From Muribaculum sp. An289 (GTDB lineage Bacteria; Bacteroidota; Bacteroidia; Bacteroidales; UBA932): DNA of 64,000 nt. The notes beneath the pieces are model-generated. The model was given only the letters and a program-made list of their open reading frames with translations. It did not search any database and had not been told where the DNA came from. The position numbers were made by a program, and so were the translations under genes. This document shows positions 44,260 through 53,158 of this stretch, one piece after another. The DNA is taken from positions 124,001 to 188,000 of the forward strand of contig NZ_NFIV01000005.1 in NCBI RefSeq assembly GCF_002159555.1. The letters run 5' to 3'. Within the stretch, counting starts at the first letter, position 1, and every line of letters begins with the position of its first letter.

Positions 44260-44610
44260 TTACCGTTTCCCATATTTCTTTTCAAATAATTCTGTATTCT
44301 TCTCTCCCCATGCAATCATAGCATCGATGATGGGAATAAGCGTCATCCCCAACGGAGTGATAGCATACTCCGAACGAGGAGGCAGTTCAGGGTAGATGGT
44401 CTTCGATACGAGCCCGTCCTCTACCAGTTCCTTCAGTTGCAAGTCGAGCACACGAGGCGTGGCTTCGGGAAATATCTTGTGCAATTCACTGGGACGCAGG
44501 GCACGGTGGCGCAGTTCGTCCAAGATGCATGACTTCCACTTGGAATCAATCAGGCTCATGGTCAGCCGCAAGGGACAGTCCAAATCTACGGGTATCTTTC
44601 TTTCGTACAT
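44260..44610 (-). CDS. HxlR-family winged-helix regulator
   Basis: 116 residues. The HxlR pattern is clear: CPLRLTMSLIDSKWKSCIL at 12-30 with the conserved N-terminal Cys (C12), LRPSELHKIFPEATPRVLDLQLKELVEDG as the winged HTH, and YAITPLGMTLIPIIDAM. The Cys often acts as a redox or electrophile switch in this family. It is divergent from a gene set for an NTF2-like protein and two flavoproteins, so it most likely controls them. Confidence 0.93.
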   Translation of the reverse strand: MYERKIPVDLDCPLRLTMSLIDSKWKSCILDELRHRALRPSELHKIFPEATPRVLDLQLKELVEDGLVSKTIYPELPPRSEYAITPLGMTLIPIIDAMIAWGEKNTELFEKKYGKR

Positions 44611-44639
44611 GGTTTTATCTTTATTGAATGTTACGCCTG

Positions 44640-44743
44640 CAAAGGTAAGGATAATATATCGTAACGGGTATATACCGAATAATTTTTCAGTATATGAATA
44701 ATTTTTCGGTACTTGTGCAAACTGGAGGAATCACCTACCTTTG
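44640..44743. promoter_or_regulatory. Divergent promoters with duplicated candidate HxlR site
   Basis: Minus -7 box TACCTTTG (44640-44647) for hxlR and plus -7 box TACCTTTG (44736-44743, TTG at 44713-44715, 20 bp) for the flavoprotein operon. Between them GAATAATTTTTC occurs twice (44678-44689 and 44696-44707), 18 bp apart, bounded by ACCGAA (44674-44679) and TTCGGT (44705-44710). This is a good candidate operator. Confidence 0.6.
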
Positions 44744-44781
44744 CAGCATCAAAACAAGATAATCAATTAAACATTAGCATC

Positions 44782-45165
44782 ATGAGAGCAAATATCGAAG
44801 AGTACAAGGCAGTGGAAGAAGCTGCCATGAAGTTTGTGAAAAGTGTGGCAGAAGGCAACAGCAAGTATGCCCGCGAATTGTTTATTGACGAAGCCGTCTT
44901 ATTCGGCTACTTGGACGGGAAGCTGGAGCACGGCAGCATCGAGCAGTTCTACCACAATGTGGACACCGTAGGCGCAGGCGATGACTTCAAGGCACGTATC
45001 GACGTGGTGGACGTAGAAGAGACCCTCGCCGTGGTGCGCGTGCTGGAAGAGAAATGGGGAGGCCGTATCGACTTCACCGACTACCTGCTGCTGATGAAGA
45101 TGGACGGCGAGTGGCGGTGCGTGGCGAAGGCGTACAATCAGAATTCGAATACCATTCAAAAGTAA
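44782..45165 (+). CDS. NTF2/SnoaL-like (lumazine-binding type) protein
   Basis: 127 residues from the ATG at 44782. The pattern fits the NTF2-like cone fold: long N-terminal helix (VEEAAMKFVKSVAEGNSKYA), LFIDEAVLFGYLDGKL, then strands DVVDVEETLAVVRVLEE and FTDYLLLMKMDGEWRCVAKAY. Members of the putative lumazine-binding group are small enzymes or binding proteins; no active site can be assigned. First gene of the HxlR-controlled set, 12 bases before the first flavoprotein. Confidence 0.8.
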   Translation: MRANIEEYKAVEEAAMKFVKSVAEGNSKYARELFIDEAVLFGYLDGKLEHGSIEQFYHNVDTVGAGDDFKARIDVVDVEETLAVVRVLEEKWGGRIDFTDYLLLMKMDGEWRCVAKAYNQNSNTIQK

Positions 45166-45177
45166 GGAGGAAGCGTC

Positions 45178-45717
45178 ATGAAGATAACAGTTATTACGGG
45201 AAGTCCACGCAAGCATGGCAACAGCTTTGCCATGACGGACGCATTTATCAGGGAAGCGGAGACACTCGGCCACACGGTGCAACGATTTGATGCCGCACTG
45301 ATGAAGATAGGCGGTTGCCGTGCCTGCCAGACCTGCTTCAAGACGGGCAAGGCTTGTTCGTTCGACGACGATTTTAACCTTATCGCACCTGCCATTATGG
45401 AAGCCGATGCTGTTGTATTCACCATGCCAACCTACTGGTATTCCATTCCGGCACAGATAAAGGGTGTGATTGACCGCCTGTTTTCATTCGTGGTGGGCGG
45501 AAAGGATATCGCCGGAAAGAAATGCGGACTGATAGCCTGCTGCGAAGAAAACGACGTGACGGTAATGGACGGCATCCGTATGCCGCTGGAACGTTCTGCC
45601 GCTCTGCTGAAATGGGAGATGGCTGGCGAAGTGCTTATTACCGGAGTATTGAACGAAGGTGACATCAACAAGACGGACGGCTGCAAGCAAGCGGCTGAAC
45701 TGGCGCATAAATTCTGA
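45178..45717 (+). CDS. Flavodoxin-fold iron-sulfur flavoprotein (first copy)
   Basis: 179 residues. FMN-binding start MKITVITGSPRKHGNSFAMTDAF, then CRACQTCFKTGKAC with Cys at 47, 50, 53 and 60, the compact spacing seen in Isf-type [4Fe-4S] flavoproteins, and FTMPTYWYSIPAQIKGVIDRLF near the flavin. It should be an NAD(P)H- or ferredoxin-linked oxidoreductase; the substrate is unknown. The link to an HxlR regulator suggests a response to quinones, electrophiles or redox stress. Confidence 0.88.
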   Translation: MKITVITGSPRKHGNSFAMTDAFIREAETLGHTVQRFDAALMKIGGCRACQTCFKTGKACSFDDDFNLIAPAIMEADAVVFTMPTYWYSIPAQIKGVIDRLFSFVVGGKDIAGKKCGLIACCEENDVTVMDGIRMPLERSAALLKWEMAGEVLITGVLNEGDINKTDGCKQAAELAHKF

Positions 45718-45721
45718 ACGT

Positions 45722-46354
45722 ATGAAGGTATTGTTGATTAATGGCAGCCCGAATCAAACGGGCTGCACCTATACCGCCCTGCACGAAGTGGAAACCACCT
45801 TGCAGGCAAACGGTATTGAGACGGAATTGCTGTATTTAGGCAAGAAGCCCATAGTGGGCTGCATCGCCTGTGGAGCCTGCATGAAGACAGGACATTGTTT
45901 CCGCGACGACCTCGTGCAAGAGATACAGAAACGGCTGGATGAATTTGATGCCATCGTCATCGGTTCTCCGGTTTATTACAGTGCACCAACGGGGCAACTC
46001 GTTTCGTTCCTGAACCGCCTGTTCTTCGCCACGGAAAACCGCATGGCGGGCAAGCTCGGCGCATCAGTAGTATCGTGCCGCCGTGGTGGAGCCTCCGCCA
46101 CCTTCGAGCAATTGAATCAATATTTCACTATTGCGAATATGCCTATCGTAGCATCGCAATACTGGAACTCGGTACACGGCTTCACACCCGACGATGTGCG
46201 CAAGGACAAGGAAGGCTTGCAGACCATGCGCATCTTGGGGCAAAATATGGCGTGGTTGCTAAAGTGCATTGAAAGCGGACGGAAGAACGGCGTTCGCAAG
46301 CCGGAATATGAACCGAGAATGCGGACGCACTTCATCCAAGACAAATATGAATAA
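45722..46354 (+). CDS. Flavodoxin-fold iron-sulfur flavoprotein (second copy)
   Basis: 210 residues from the ATG at 45722, four bases after the previous stop. Same architecture: MKVLLINGSPNQTGCTYTAL, Cys at 47, 50, 53 and 59 in CIACGACMKTGHC, and VIGSPVYYSAPTGQLVSFL. A C-terminal extension (about 150-210) is rich in Arg/Lys and includes VASQYWNSVHGFTPDDV. The pair are ancient paralogues rather than a recent duplication, judging by low identity outside motifs. Confidence 0.88.
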   Translation: MKVLLINGSPNQTGCTYTALHEVETTLQANGIETELLYLGKKPIVGCIACGACMKTGHCFRDDLVQEIQKRLDEFDAIVIGSPVYYSAPTGQLVSFLNRLFFATENRMAGKLGASVVSCRRGGASATFEQLNQYFTIANMPIVASQYWNSVHGFTPDDVRKDKEGLQTMRILGQNMAWLLKCIESGRKNGVRKPEYEPRMRTHFIQDKYE

Positions 46355-46373
46355 CCAAACTTAACAAGAAAAC

Positions 46374-46640
46374 TTATAGATTTTTGAGTAGAGGATGTTT
46401 CCTGTCCGATTTTGAATTTAACCAACGGGAGGATAGCAAGCGGTTTTGGTCTGCATTTTCATTGACAAAAGACATTATGTCTTTTGTTATCCTTTTACTG
46501 TCCCGTGTAGCATCTTTCCAATAGTCATCTTCCCTGATATTGCATAAAGCAAGCAGTGTCAGTGCCGACATTTCATTTTGCTGGGGGATTGGCAGTCCCA
46601 GGTTTTTCAGTATTTCCTGCGCTTCGCTAATTTTTCCCAT
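46374..46640 (-). pseudogene. N-terminal fragment of a BsuBI/PstI-type restriction endonuclease
   Basis: 88 residues. The first 75 (MGKISEAQEILKNLGLPIPQ, QNEMSALTLLALCNIREDDY) match the N-terminal helical domain of BsuBI/PstI restriction endonucleases, which are over 300 residues long. The catalytic domain is absent; the end (SDRKHPLLKNL) is probably foreign. It directly follows the methyltransferase fragment, two bases apart, as in an intact operon. Confidence 0.75.
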
Positions 46641-46642
46641 AG

Positions 46643-47188
46643 TTATCGGATATTAAAATATTCTATCAGGATTTTATTGATATAATCAATAGAATAGTCG
46701 TTGTTCAGGATTATTTTTCTGCCGATTTCCTGAATGGTTCCAATGTCAGGCATTGGCATGATTTTAAGTTCGGTAGCACTTACATTTGTATTGCCGTTGA
46801 ACGTTCTGAAATAAGTGTCGAAAATATTGCTGTTAAGAAGGGCGGAAATTCCCATTACTTCATCTCTTTTCAGACGTCCTCCCGGCCTGTGCATGTAATT
46901 GAGTTTGTTTTCGATGCCGATTAGCTCGTATTTGGACATGTTGCCGAAATATGGTGCTGCAATCAGTCTGCTGTCATCATCTTTGGAACTGAATCTTCTT
47001 AACAGTATGTAATTTTTGTTAGGCAATAAATACGCTTTTGTGTTTTTATTGGCAATTATATACTGTCCTTTGTGTTTTTTGTCATTTTGCGCCGTTGTAT
47101 GAGAATATATATTGCCCAACCGTTCTGCGTATTCGGACGGCTTTTCTTTCTCTGTGGGCAAGTTTATATTCATATCCATAGAAGGCAA
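46643..47188 (-). pseudogene. C-terminal fragment of an adenine-specific DNA methyltransferase
   Basis: 181 residues with IANKNTKAYLLPNKNYILLRR, YELIGIENKLNYMHRPGG, GISALLNSNIFDTYFRTFNG and NTNVSATELKIMPMP: the target-recognition end of Eco57I/PstI-type N6-adenine methyltransferases. The SAM-binding and NPPY catalytic motifs are missing, so it cannot methylate DNA. With the adjacent endonuclease fragment it is a restriction-modification relic truncated at both ends. Confidence 0.78.
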
Positions 47189-47203
47189 ATATACGCATAA
47201 TCT

Positions 47204-48340
47204 TTATATTCCCAGCAACTTGCACACTTTCCGGTGTACCTCGGTGTTGTCAATCAGTCCGTGGAACTCTTCGGCGCCCGGGCCGTAAGCGAACAGAGGT
47301 ACCGGAACACCGGTGTGTCCGCCCGTAGACCATCTGAAATCGATGCCGCTGTCGCCCTTGTTGAAGTCGCTGTCGTTGGATGCCATGGTAAGCCCTCCTG
47401 TTTCATGGTCGGCGGTTACGATTACGAGGGTCCCCGGATGACTGTCAGCGAATCTTTTGGCTACAAGCATGACCGAGTTTATCTCCTCCATGTCCTTGAC
47501 AAGCGGGCCGTCCAGATGGTCGTGGCATGAAAAATCTATCTGCGACTCTTCCACCATCAGCAGGAAACCGTCCGGACTGTTCTTGCCGAGGATGTCCAAG
47601 GCGGCCTGGGTGCATTCAGCGAGCATTCCGGGCTTGCGTTCATCGGTGTCGGGGAAATGCTTTTTGAAAGGCAGGAAAATGATATTGTCCCACTCCTCGG
47701 GTATTGAAGAGATGAAAGAATAATCGTTCAGGACGACATTGTAGCCCATCGCTTTCAGAGAGTCGAGGCGTGCGTTGCCTCCGTTTTCATCGGGTGCGAA
47801 CATCCCGGAGCCTCCGGTGAAGACGACATCGAGTCCGGATGAAAGAAAATCATCGGCTATGCCTTCGTCATCATGCCTCGTGATGTTGTGGGCGTACATT
47901 GCGGCCGGAGTCGCGTGTGTGAACGAGCAAAGGGTCACAATGCCGCATTCCAGGCCGGCGGCCTCGCATTTTTCGGCAAAGTTCGGGACATTGCAGCTGT
48001 CGGCATCCATCCCGAGGGAGGAATTGTTCGTCTTGTGTCCGGTAAACAGTGCGGTGCCTCCTGCGGCCGAATCCGTAACACGGTTATTCGCCGAATGTGT
48101 CGTGACAAAGGCGGTCTGCGGGAACAGTCCGAATGCGTTGGTGTCGGGGCGGGCCGTCTCCAGGGCGGCCACCTGTGCCAGTCCCATTCCGTCGCCTACG
48201 ATGAATATTACATTCCTGACTTCCCGGTCGGTCTTTCCGTCCGTTGCGCTATCTGAAAAGGAATCGCTCCTTCCGGCACATCCGTAAAGTGCCATCAGGA
48301 GCGATAATAAGATAGCGGCTGAAAAAATATTATTTTTCAT
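47204..48340 (-). CDS. Alkaline phosphatase, lipoprotein
   Basis: 378 residues from the ATG at 48340, giving a signal peptide with lipobox LYGC (C21); an in-frame upstream extension is basic and rejected. Metal ligand Asp in VIFIVGDGMG (D50), the phosphorylated Ser in RVTDSAAGGTALF (S91), CGIVTLCSFTHATPAAMYAH, DFSCHDHLDG, VIVTADHETGGL and STGGHTGVPVPLFAYGPGA are the PhoA-type blocks with zinc and magnesium ligands. It releases phosphate from organic esters at the cell surface or periplasm. No Pho box was identified. Confidence 0.94.
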   Translation of the reverse strand: MKNNIFSAAILLSLLMALYGCAGRSDSFSDSATDGKTDREVRNVIFIVGDGMGLAQVAALETARPDTNAFGLFPQTAFVTTHSANNRVTDSAAGGTALFTGHKTNNSSLGMDADSCNVPNFAEKCEAAGLECGIVTLCSFTHATPAAMYAHNITRHDDEGIADDFLSSGLDVVFTGGSGMFAPDENGGNARLDSLKAMGYNVVLNDYSFISSIPEEWDNIIFLPFKKHFPDTDERKPGMLAECTQAALDILGKNSPDGFLLMVEESQIDFSCHDHLDGPLVKDMEEINSVMLVAKRFADSHPGTLVIVTADHETGGLTMASNDSDFNKGDSGIDFRWSTGGHTGVPVPLFAYGPGAEEFHGLIDNTEVHRKVCKLLGI

Positions 48341-48357
48341 TATGCCGTGTTTGCGGT

Positions 48358-49548
48358 TTATTTTAAAACACCGAGTTCTTTTCCTACCTTTACGAAAGCG
48401 GCTATGCACTTGTCAAGGTGCTCTTTCTCGTGTCCCGCGGAAATCTGTACGCGGATACGCGCCTGATCCTTAGGAACTACCGGATAATAGAAGCCCACTA
48501 CGTAGATGCCTTCCTGGAGAAGCCTGTCGGCCATCTGCTGCGACAGTTTCGCATCGTAAAGCATTACGGCGCAGATTGCGGACTGGGTAGGTTTGATATC
48601 GAAGCCTGCCTCGACCATCTTCTTGATGAAGTAGTCGGTGTTTGCATGGAGCTTGTCCTGGAGCGCGTTGGTTTCGGCCATCATGTCGAACATGCGGATT
48701 GCGGCTCCGGCAACCATAGGAGGTATGGAGTTGGAGAAGAGGTATGGCCTTGACCTCTGCCTCAGCATGGCGATGATTTCTTTCTTACCGGTAGTGAAAC
48801 CGCCGATTGCGCCTCCGAATGCCTTTCCGAGGGTACCGGTGATGATTTCAATTTTGCCCCTGAGGTTGTGGAGCTCGGTTACGCCCCTTCCTGTCGCGCC
48901 TACTACTCCGGCAGAGTGGGACTCGTCGACCATTACCATTGCATTGTACTTGTTGGCCAGCTCGTAAATCTTGTCGAGAGGGGCTACGTTTCCGTCCATC
49001 GAGAACACGCCGTCGGTAACGATGATACGGTGCCTCTGTGCCTGTGCGAGTTTGAGGCATTCCTCAAGTTCGTTCATGTCGGCGTTGGCATAACGGTATC
49101 TCTTTGCCTTGCAGAGACGTACTCCGTCTATGATGGATGCGTGGTTGAGCGCATCGGAAATTATTGCATCCTGTTCATTGAGAAGAGGTTCGAAAACTCC
49201 TCCGTTCGCATCGAAGCATGCTGCATACAGGATAGTGTCTTCGGTTCCGAAAAATTCGGCGATTTTCGCCTCCAGTTTTTTGTGGAGATCCTGTGTTCCG
49301 CAGATGAAACGTACAGATGACATTCCGTAACCGTGCGTATCGAGTGCTTCTTTAGCGGCTTTTATAAGCTCTTTATTGTCGGAAAGGCCGAGGTAGTTGT
49401 TGGCGCAGAAGTTGATTACTTCCTGTCCCGAAGCTACTTTGATTGCAGCTTTCTGAGGCGTTGTGATTATCCTTTCTTCCTTGTAAAGTCCGGCTTCCTT
49501 GATGGCGTTGAGCTCATCTGTGAGGAATTTTTGAAAATCTGTGTACAT
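48358..49548 (-). CDS. kbl: Glycine C-acetyltransferase (2-amino-3-ketobutyrate CoA ligase)
   Basis: 396 residues; cleaves 2-amino-3-ketobutyrate with CoA to glycine and acetyl-CoA in threonine breakdown. It belongs to the alpha-oxoamine synthase PLP family: INFCANNYLGLSDN, GYGMSSVRFICGTQDLHKKLE, DALNHASIIDGVRL, MVMVDESHSAGVVGATGRG, and the PLP Lys in ITGTLGKAFGGAIGG. The start MYTDFQKFLTDEL fits Kbl better than serine palmitoyltransferase or BioF homologues. No threonine dehydrogenase gene is adjacent. Confidence 0.92.
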   Translation of the reverse strand: MYTDFQKFLTDELNAIKEAGLYKEERIITTPQKAAIKVASGQEVINFCANNYLGLSDNKELIKAAKEALDTHGYGMSSVRFICGTQDLHKKLEAKIAEFFGTEDTILYAACFDANGGVFEPLLNEQDAIISDALNHASIIDGVRLCKAKRYRYANADMNELEECLKLAQAQRHRIIVTDGVFSMDGNVAPLDKIYELANKYNAMVMVDESHSAGVVGATGRGVTELHNLRGKIEIITGTLGKAFGGAIGGFTTGKKEIIAMLRQRSRPYLFSNSIPPMVAGAAIRMFDMMAETNALQDKLHANTDYFIKKMVEAGFDIKPTQSAICAVMLYDAKLSQQMADRLLQEGIYVVGFYYPVVPKDQARIRVQISAGHEKEHLDKCIAAFVKVGKELGVLK

Positions 49549-49603
49549 AATGTTAAGTATTTAAATCGTTATTTTTCTGTCTGTCGGAAAATTTTTTTAA
49601 ATG

Positions 49604-49611
49604 CAAAAATA
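49604..49611 (-). promoter_or_regulatory. -7 box for kbl
   Basis: The minus strand reads TATTTTTG followed by CA, 55 bases before the kbl ATG. Confidence 0.5.
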
Positions 49612-49631
49612 GTGCTATTTCACTTTCGTTG

Positions 49632-51767
49632 TCATTCATCTTTCAGCCATCTGTCCAGCCAGGAGAAATACTCTCTGTGCCAGAGGACTGCATTCTGCGG
49701 TTTGAGTATCCAGTGGTTCTCTTCAGGGAAGACGACAAGGCGCGAAGGGATTCCCATGAGCTGGGCAGCATTGTAGGCTGCCATTCCCTGGTCTACGGGT
49801 ACACGGAAGTCCATCCCGCCGTGCATGACCATGATAGGGGTGTCCCAGTTCTTTATGAACTTGTGGGCCGAATGGGCATAATGCCTTTTGGCGGCAGGAT
49901 TTTCATCCCACGGGGCACCTCCGTTGTCCCATGTAGGGAACCAGAGTTCTTCGGTAGTCATGTACATGTGCTCCTGGTTGAAGATTCCGGCGTGGGCGAT
50001 GAAGCAGTCGTAGGTCTTGTTGTGGTTCCCGGCCATATAGTAGACGGAGAATCCGCCGTAGCTTGCACCGCAGGCCGCCATTTTTCCCACATACGACTCT
50101 TTCTGCATCTCGTGGGCCGCCGTCAGGTAATCCTGCATGTTCAGTCCGCAATAGTCTTTGGAAATCTGTTCGCACCATTCCTGTCCGAAAGCCGTGGTAC
50201 CCCTTCTGTTAGGCATGATTACGATGTATCCCTGCTGTGCCATGAGGCGGTAGTTCCACCTGTAGCTCCATGCCTGGCTGAGTGTGCTTTGAGGCCCTCC
50301 GAGAAGTATCTCTATCGCCGGATAGACTTTCGACGGGTCGAAATGAGGCGGGTACATTACCCAGGTGAGCATCTTCTTTCCGTCCACAGTCGTCATCCAA
50401 CGGTCTTCCATTACAGGTGTGTCGAGTCTGTCGAGGATGTCCTTGTTTTCGAATGAAAGCTGGCTTACGGTATCTGCCTGGGCCGTTCCGTCCCAGTCGA
50501 TTGCGACTATTTCGGTCGGGAAAAGCATGCTCATGTAGGAGGTGATGATTTCCGCGCCCTTCCCGTTTTCCTTCACATATGCCGGGGTCATGAAATCGTA
50601 CCATAGCCTGTCCGAGGTGATTCTGGTGATGTTGCCTTCCATGTCTGCAACGAAGAGGGCCTGGAGGCCTTCAGCCAGTGAAGCGAAATAGATGCGGCCG
50701 CCGTCTTCTGACCATACCGGAGACGAGGCGTTGTATTTGAATGCTCCGGTAAGTTCGGTTATCCTGCCCGTAGCCATGTCCATGACCATCAGCCTGACCT
50801 TGTCGGCTTCGTAGCCGTCCCTCTCCATGCTGAGCCATGCAAGCCTGCTTCCGTCCGGAGACCATACTGGTTCGGTATCGTACCCCATCATCCCTTCACT
50901 CAGATTGGTGCATCCTGCTGTTGCTATATCATAAAGATATATGTCTGTATTCGTGGAGAATGCGTATGCCTTGCCGGCGAGTTTCCGGCAGGAATACGCT
51001 ATTTTGGTGCCGTCCGGACTCCATGAAAGCTGTTCTATGCCGCTGAACGGCTCTGTAGGGAGTTCGTAAAGTTCCTTTTCGCCTGCAAGCAGGTCGGTGG
51101 CGTCCTCCAGGCTTATCCTTTTGCTCCCTTCGGGCATTCTTGCGATGAACGTGTGCGGTATTTCTTCAACCCAATGGTCCCAGTGCCTGTACATCAGGTC
51201 TTCGGTGCGGTATGCCCTGGCCTTGTCGAGGTCGGGGTATGTGTCTGAAGGTTTCTGGAGATAGGACTGGACATAATGGGTGAACATTATGCTCTTTTCG
51301 TCCGGGGACAGTTTGAACTGCGCGATTCCCCCGTCCACATCGGTTATTTTGTGCGTTTTGCCCAAAGAAGGCCTCTCGCCGTCGCGGTATTCGGCCGTCC
51401 ACACCTGCCCGTCTGACAGATAGGCTATCTTTTTGCCTCCGTCGAGCCATACTACATTCGAATAATTCGCCTCGTCTTTTGTCAGCTGGGTGCGGCCCGT
51501 GCCGTCCGCATTCATCACGAAGATTTCGCTGTTGCCCCTGTTCTGGGCGATTCCAGTATAACCCACCGTGTACAGTATCTTGTTTCCGTCCGGCGATACT
51601 TCCGGTCCGGATACTTTCGAAAGGGTTACAAGGATTTCCGGGGTCATTTTACCGTCTGTAATCTCGATAGTGCTTTTGCCTATAATGCCCTCTTTTTCCG
51701 AAGGGGCGGCGCAACTAACCGTCAAGGCAGTCATGGCTATAAGCGATTTTGTAAAGAAATGGTTCAT
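49632..51767 (-). CDS. S9 family (prolyl oligopeptidase/DPP-type) peptidase, lipoprotein
   Basis: 711 residues. Lipoprotein signal ending near LTVSCAAP. The N-terminal beta-propeller (about 50-430) contains repeats such as VSGPEVSPDGNKILYTV and SWSPDGTKIAYSCR. The C-terminal alpha/beta-hydrolase domain has the nucleophile in CGASYGGFSVYYM (S569), Asp in GMDFRVPVDQG (D653) and His in ENHWILKPQN (H685). The sequence resembles DPP5-type peptidases of oral Bacteroidales. It would cleave dipeptides from exported or imported peptides, complementing the S46 enzyme at 5.5 kb. Confidence 0.93.
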   Translation of the reverse strand: MNHFFTKSLIAMTALTVSCAAPSEKEGIIGKSTIEITDGKMTPEILVTLSKVSGPEVSPDGNKILYTVGYTGIAQNRGNSEIFVMNADGTGRTQLTKDEANYSNVVWLDGGKKIAYLSDGQVWTAEYRDGERPSLGKTHKITDVDGGIAQFKLSPDEKSIMFTHYVQSYLQKPSDTYPDLDKARAYRTEDLMYRHWDHWVEEIPHTFIARMPEGSKRISLEDATDLLAGEKELYELPTEPFSGIEQLSWSPDGTKIAYSCRKLAGKAYAFSTNTDIYLYDIATAGCTNLSEGMMGYDTEPVWSPDGSRLAWLSMERDGYEADKVRLMVMDMATGRITELTGAFKYNASSPVWSEDGGRIYFASLAEGLQALFVADMEGNITRITSDRLWYDFMTPAYVKENGKGAEIITSYMSMLFPTEIVAIDWDGTAQADTVSQLSFENKDILDRLDTPVMEDRWMTTVDGKKMLTWVMYPPHFDPSKVYPAIEILLGGPQSTLSQAWSYRWNYRLMAQQGYIVIMPNRRGTTAFGQEWCEQISKDYCGLNMQDYLTAAHEMQKESYVGKMAACGASYGGFSVYYMAGNHNKTYDCFIAHAGIFNQEHMYMTTEELWFPTWDNGGAPWDENPAAKRHYAHSAHKFIKNWDTPIMVMHGGMDFRVPVDQGMAAYNAAQLMGIPSRLVVFPEENHWILKPQNAVLWHREYFSWLDRWLKDE

Positions 51768-51816
51768 TATTAATTATTTATTGTCGTTTGTAGTCGTTTG
51801 TGCGATTTTGACACCC

Positions 51817-51824
51817 CAAAATTA
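51817..51824 (-). promoter_or_regulatory. -7 box for the S9 peptidase
   Basis: The minus strand reads TAATTTTG, 50 bases before the ATG. Confidence 0.5.
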
Positions 51825-51845
51825 GAAAATATTGGTGAATGTTGT

Positions 51846-51853
51846 TATATTTG
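51846..51853 (+). promoter_or_regulatory. -7 box for rmuC
   Basis: TATATTTG lies 78 bases before the rmuC ATG; -33 not evident. It is divergent from the S9 peptidase box, 22 bp away. Confidence 0.45.
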
Positions 51854-51930
51854 ACCTGTTTAATATGAAAATACCCTTTGGGTTTTAAGAAACTTCTAAG
51901 AAGATTCTAAACGTTTGTTTGTGGAATTTT

Positions 51931-53106
51931 ATGGTTGCAGTTTATATAGCGGTCGGTTTGGTCTCCGTAATGACCGGCGCCGTACTGGCGTATTTCCTGA
52001 TGAAAGGACGTATCGACGATACGAAAAAATTTTATGAGGAAAACATGGAGACGATGCGTGCCCAGTTCAAGGCCGCCGCTTCGGAAATAGCTGAAAACAA
52101 TTCGAAGGTTTTCAGGGAAAATTCGGCAATGCAGATAGATGCTTTGCTGAAGCCCCTCCGCGAGAGTCTGGGAAGATTCGACAGGAGCCTGAACGATACG
52201 CGGGCCGAAAGCATAAGGTACAATGCCGAGCTCAAGGCTTCGATAGAGATGATTGTGAAGCAGTCGGCGGCAGTAGGTGAGGAGGCGGGAAAACTGGCCG
52301 ATGCCATCACCGGGCAGGTGAAGTTCCAGGGGAATTTCGGTGAGATGCTCCTTGACAGGCTTCTGGACAGCGCCGGGATGCGGCGCGGAGTGCATTATGA
52401 AGTGCAGGGCCGGATCCGCGACATGGAAGGGAATGCGGTAAAGACGGAGCAGGGCCGGGAACTCCAGCCCGATGTGCTGATATATTATCCCGACGATACG
52501 GCTGTCGTGGTCGACTCGAAGGTTTCCCTTACCGCTTTCAACAATTATATGAACGCTTCGTCGCAGCAGGAGCGGGAACGTTATGCGAAGGAGCATGTCC
52601 GGAGCGTGGCCTCCCATGTCGAGGAAATGGCGGCCAAGGATTACAATTCGTATCTTCCGAAAGAAAAACGTCTGGTGGATTTCAATATAATGTTCATGCC
52701 TGTCGAGGCGGCATTCCAGCTGATGATGGCTACCGACCCGATTTTGTGGCAGAATGCCAGGTCGCGGGGAGTGCTGATAGTCTCGCAGATGAACCTTCTC
52801 GTCTTCCTTCAGATGATTGGCATGGGCTGGAAACAGGCCTTGCAGGAGAGGCATATAGCCGAAGTCTACCGTATGGCAGGCGGCATACATTCGCAGCTTA
52901 CGGGGTTCCTCCAGTGCATGGACAAGGTCGGGGATGCCCTGGATTCGGCCGGAGACGCCTATAAGGATGCGCTGAAACGGCTTAACGGTTCAAACCAGTC
53001 GGTCATCAGCAAACTGAAACGCCTCGAAGAGTACGGCGTGAAAACCGAAAGGAAGGGCAAGGGACTCCCGAAGCGTTTTACGTCCGTGGAGGATGCGGAG
53101 CTTTGA
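51931..53106 (+). CDS. rmuC: DNA recombination protein RmuC
   Basis: 391 residues from the ATG at 51931 (a TTG start 12 bases earlier is possible). N-terminal membrane helix (VAVYIAVGLVSVMTGAVLAYFL), a long coiled coil (about 30-130), then the RmuC nuclease-like domain: KFQGNFGEMLLDRLLDSAGM, QPDVLIYYPDDTAVVVDSKVSL and FMPVEAAFQLMMATDP. RmuC limits inversions at short repeats in E. coli; the mechanism is not settled. Confidence 0.93.
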   Translation: MVAVYIAVGLVSVMTGAVLAYFLMKGRIDDTKKFYEENMETMRAQFKAAASEIAENNSKVFRENSAMQIDALLKPLRESLGRFDRSLNDTRAESIRYNAELKASIEMIVKQSAAVGEEAGKLADAITGQVKFQGNFGEMLLDRLLDSAGMRRGVHYEVQGRIRDMEGNAVKTEQGRELQPDVLIYYPDDTAVVVDSKVSLTAFNNYMNASSQQERERYAKEHVRSVASHVEEMAAKDYNSYLPKEKRLVDFNIMFMPVEAAFQLMMATDPILWQNARSRGVLIVSQMNLLVFLQMIGMGWKQALQERHIAEVYRMAGGIHSQLTGFLQCMDKVGDALDSAGDAYKDALKRLNGSNQSVISKLKRLEEYGVKTERKGKGLPKRFTSVEDAEL

Positions 53107-53158
53107 CGATTTCCGCCGCAAGTCCACCGAGCTTTTTGTCAGCTGAAGCATCCCGAGC

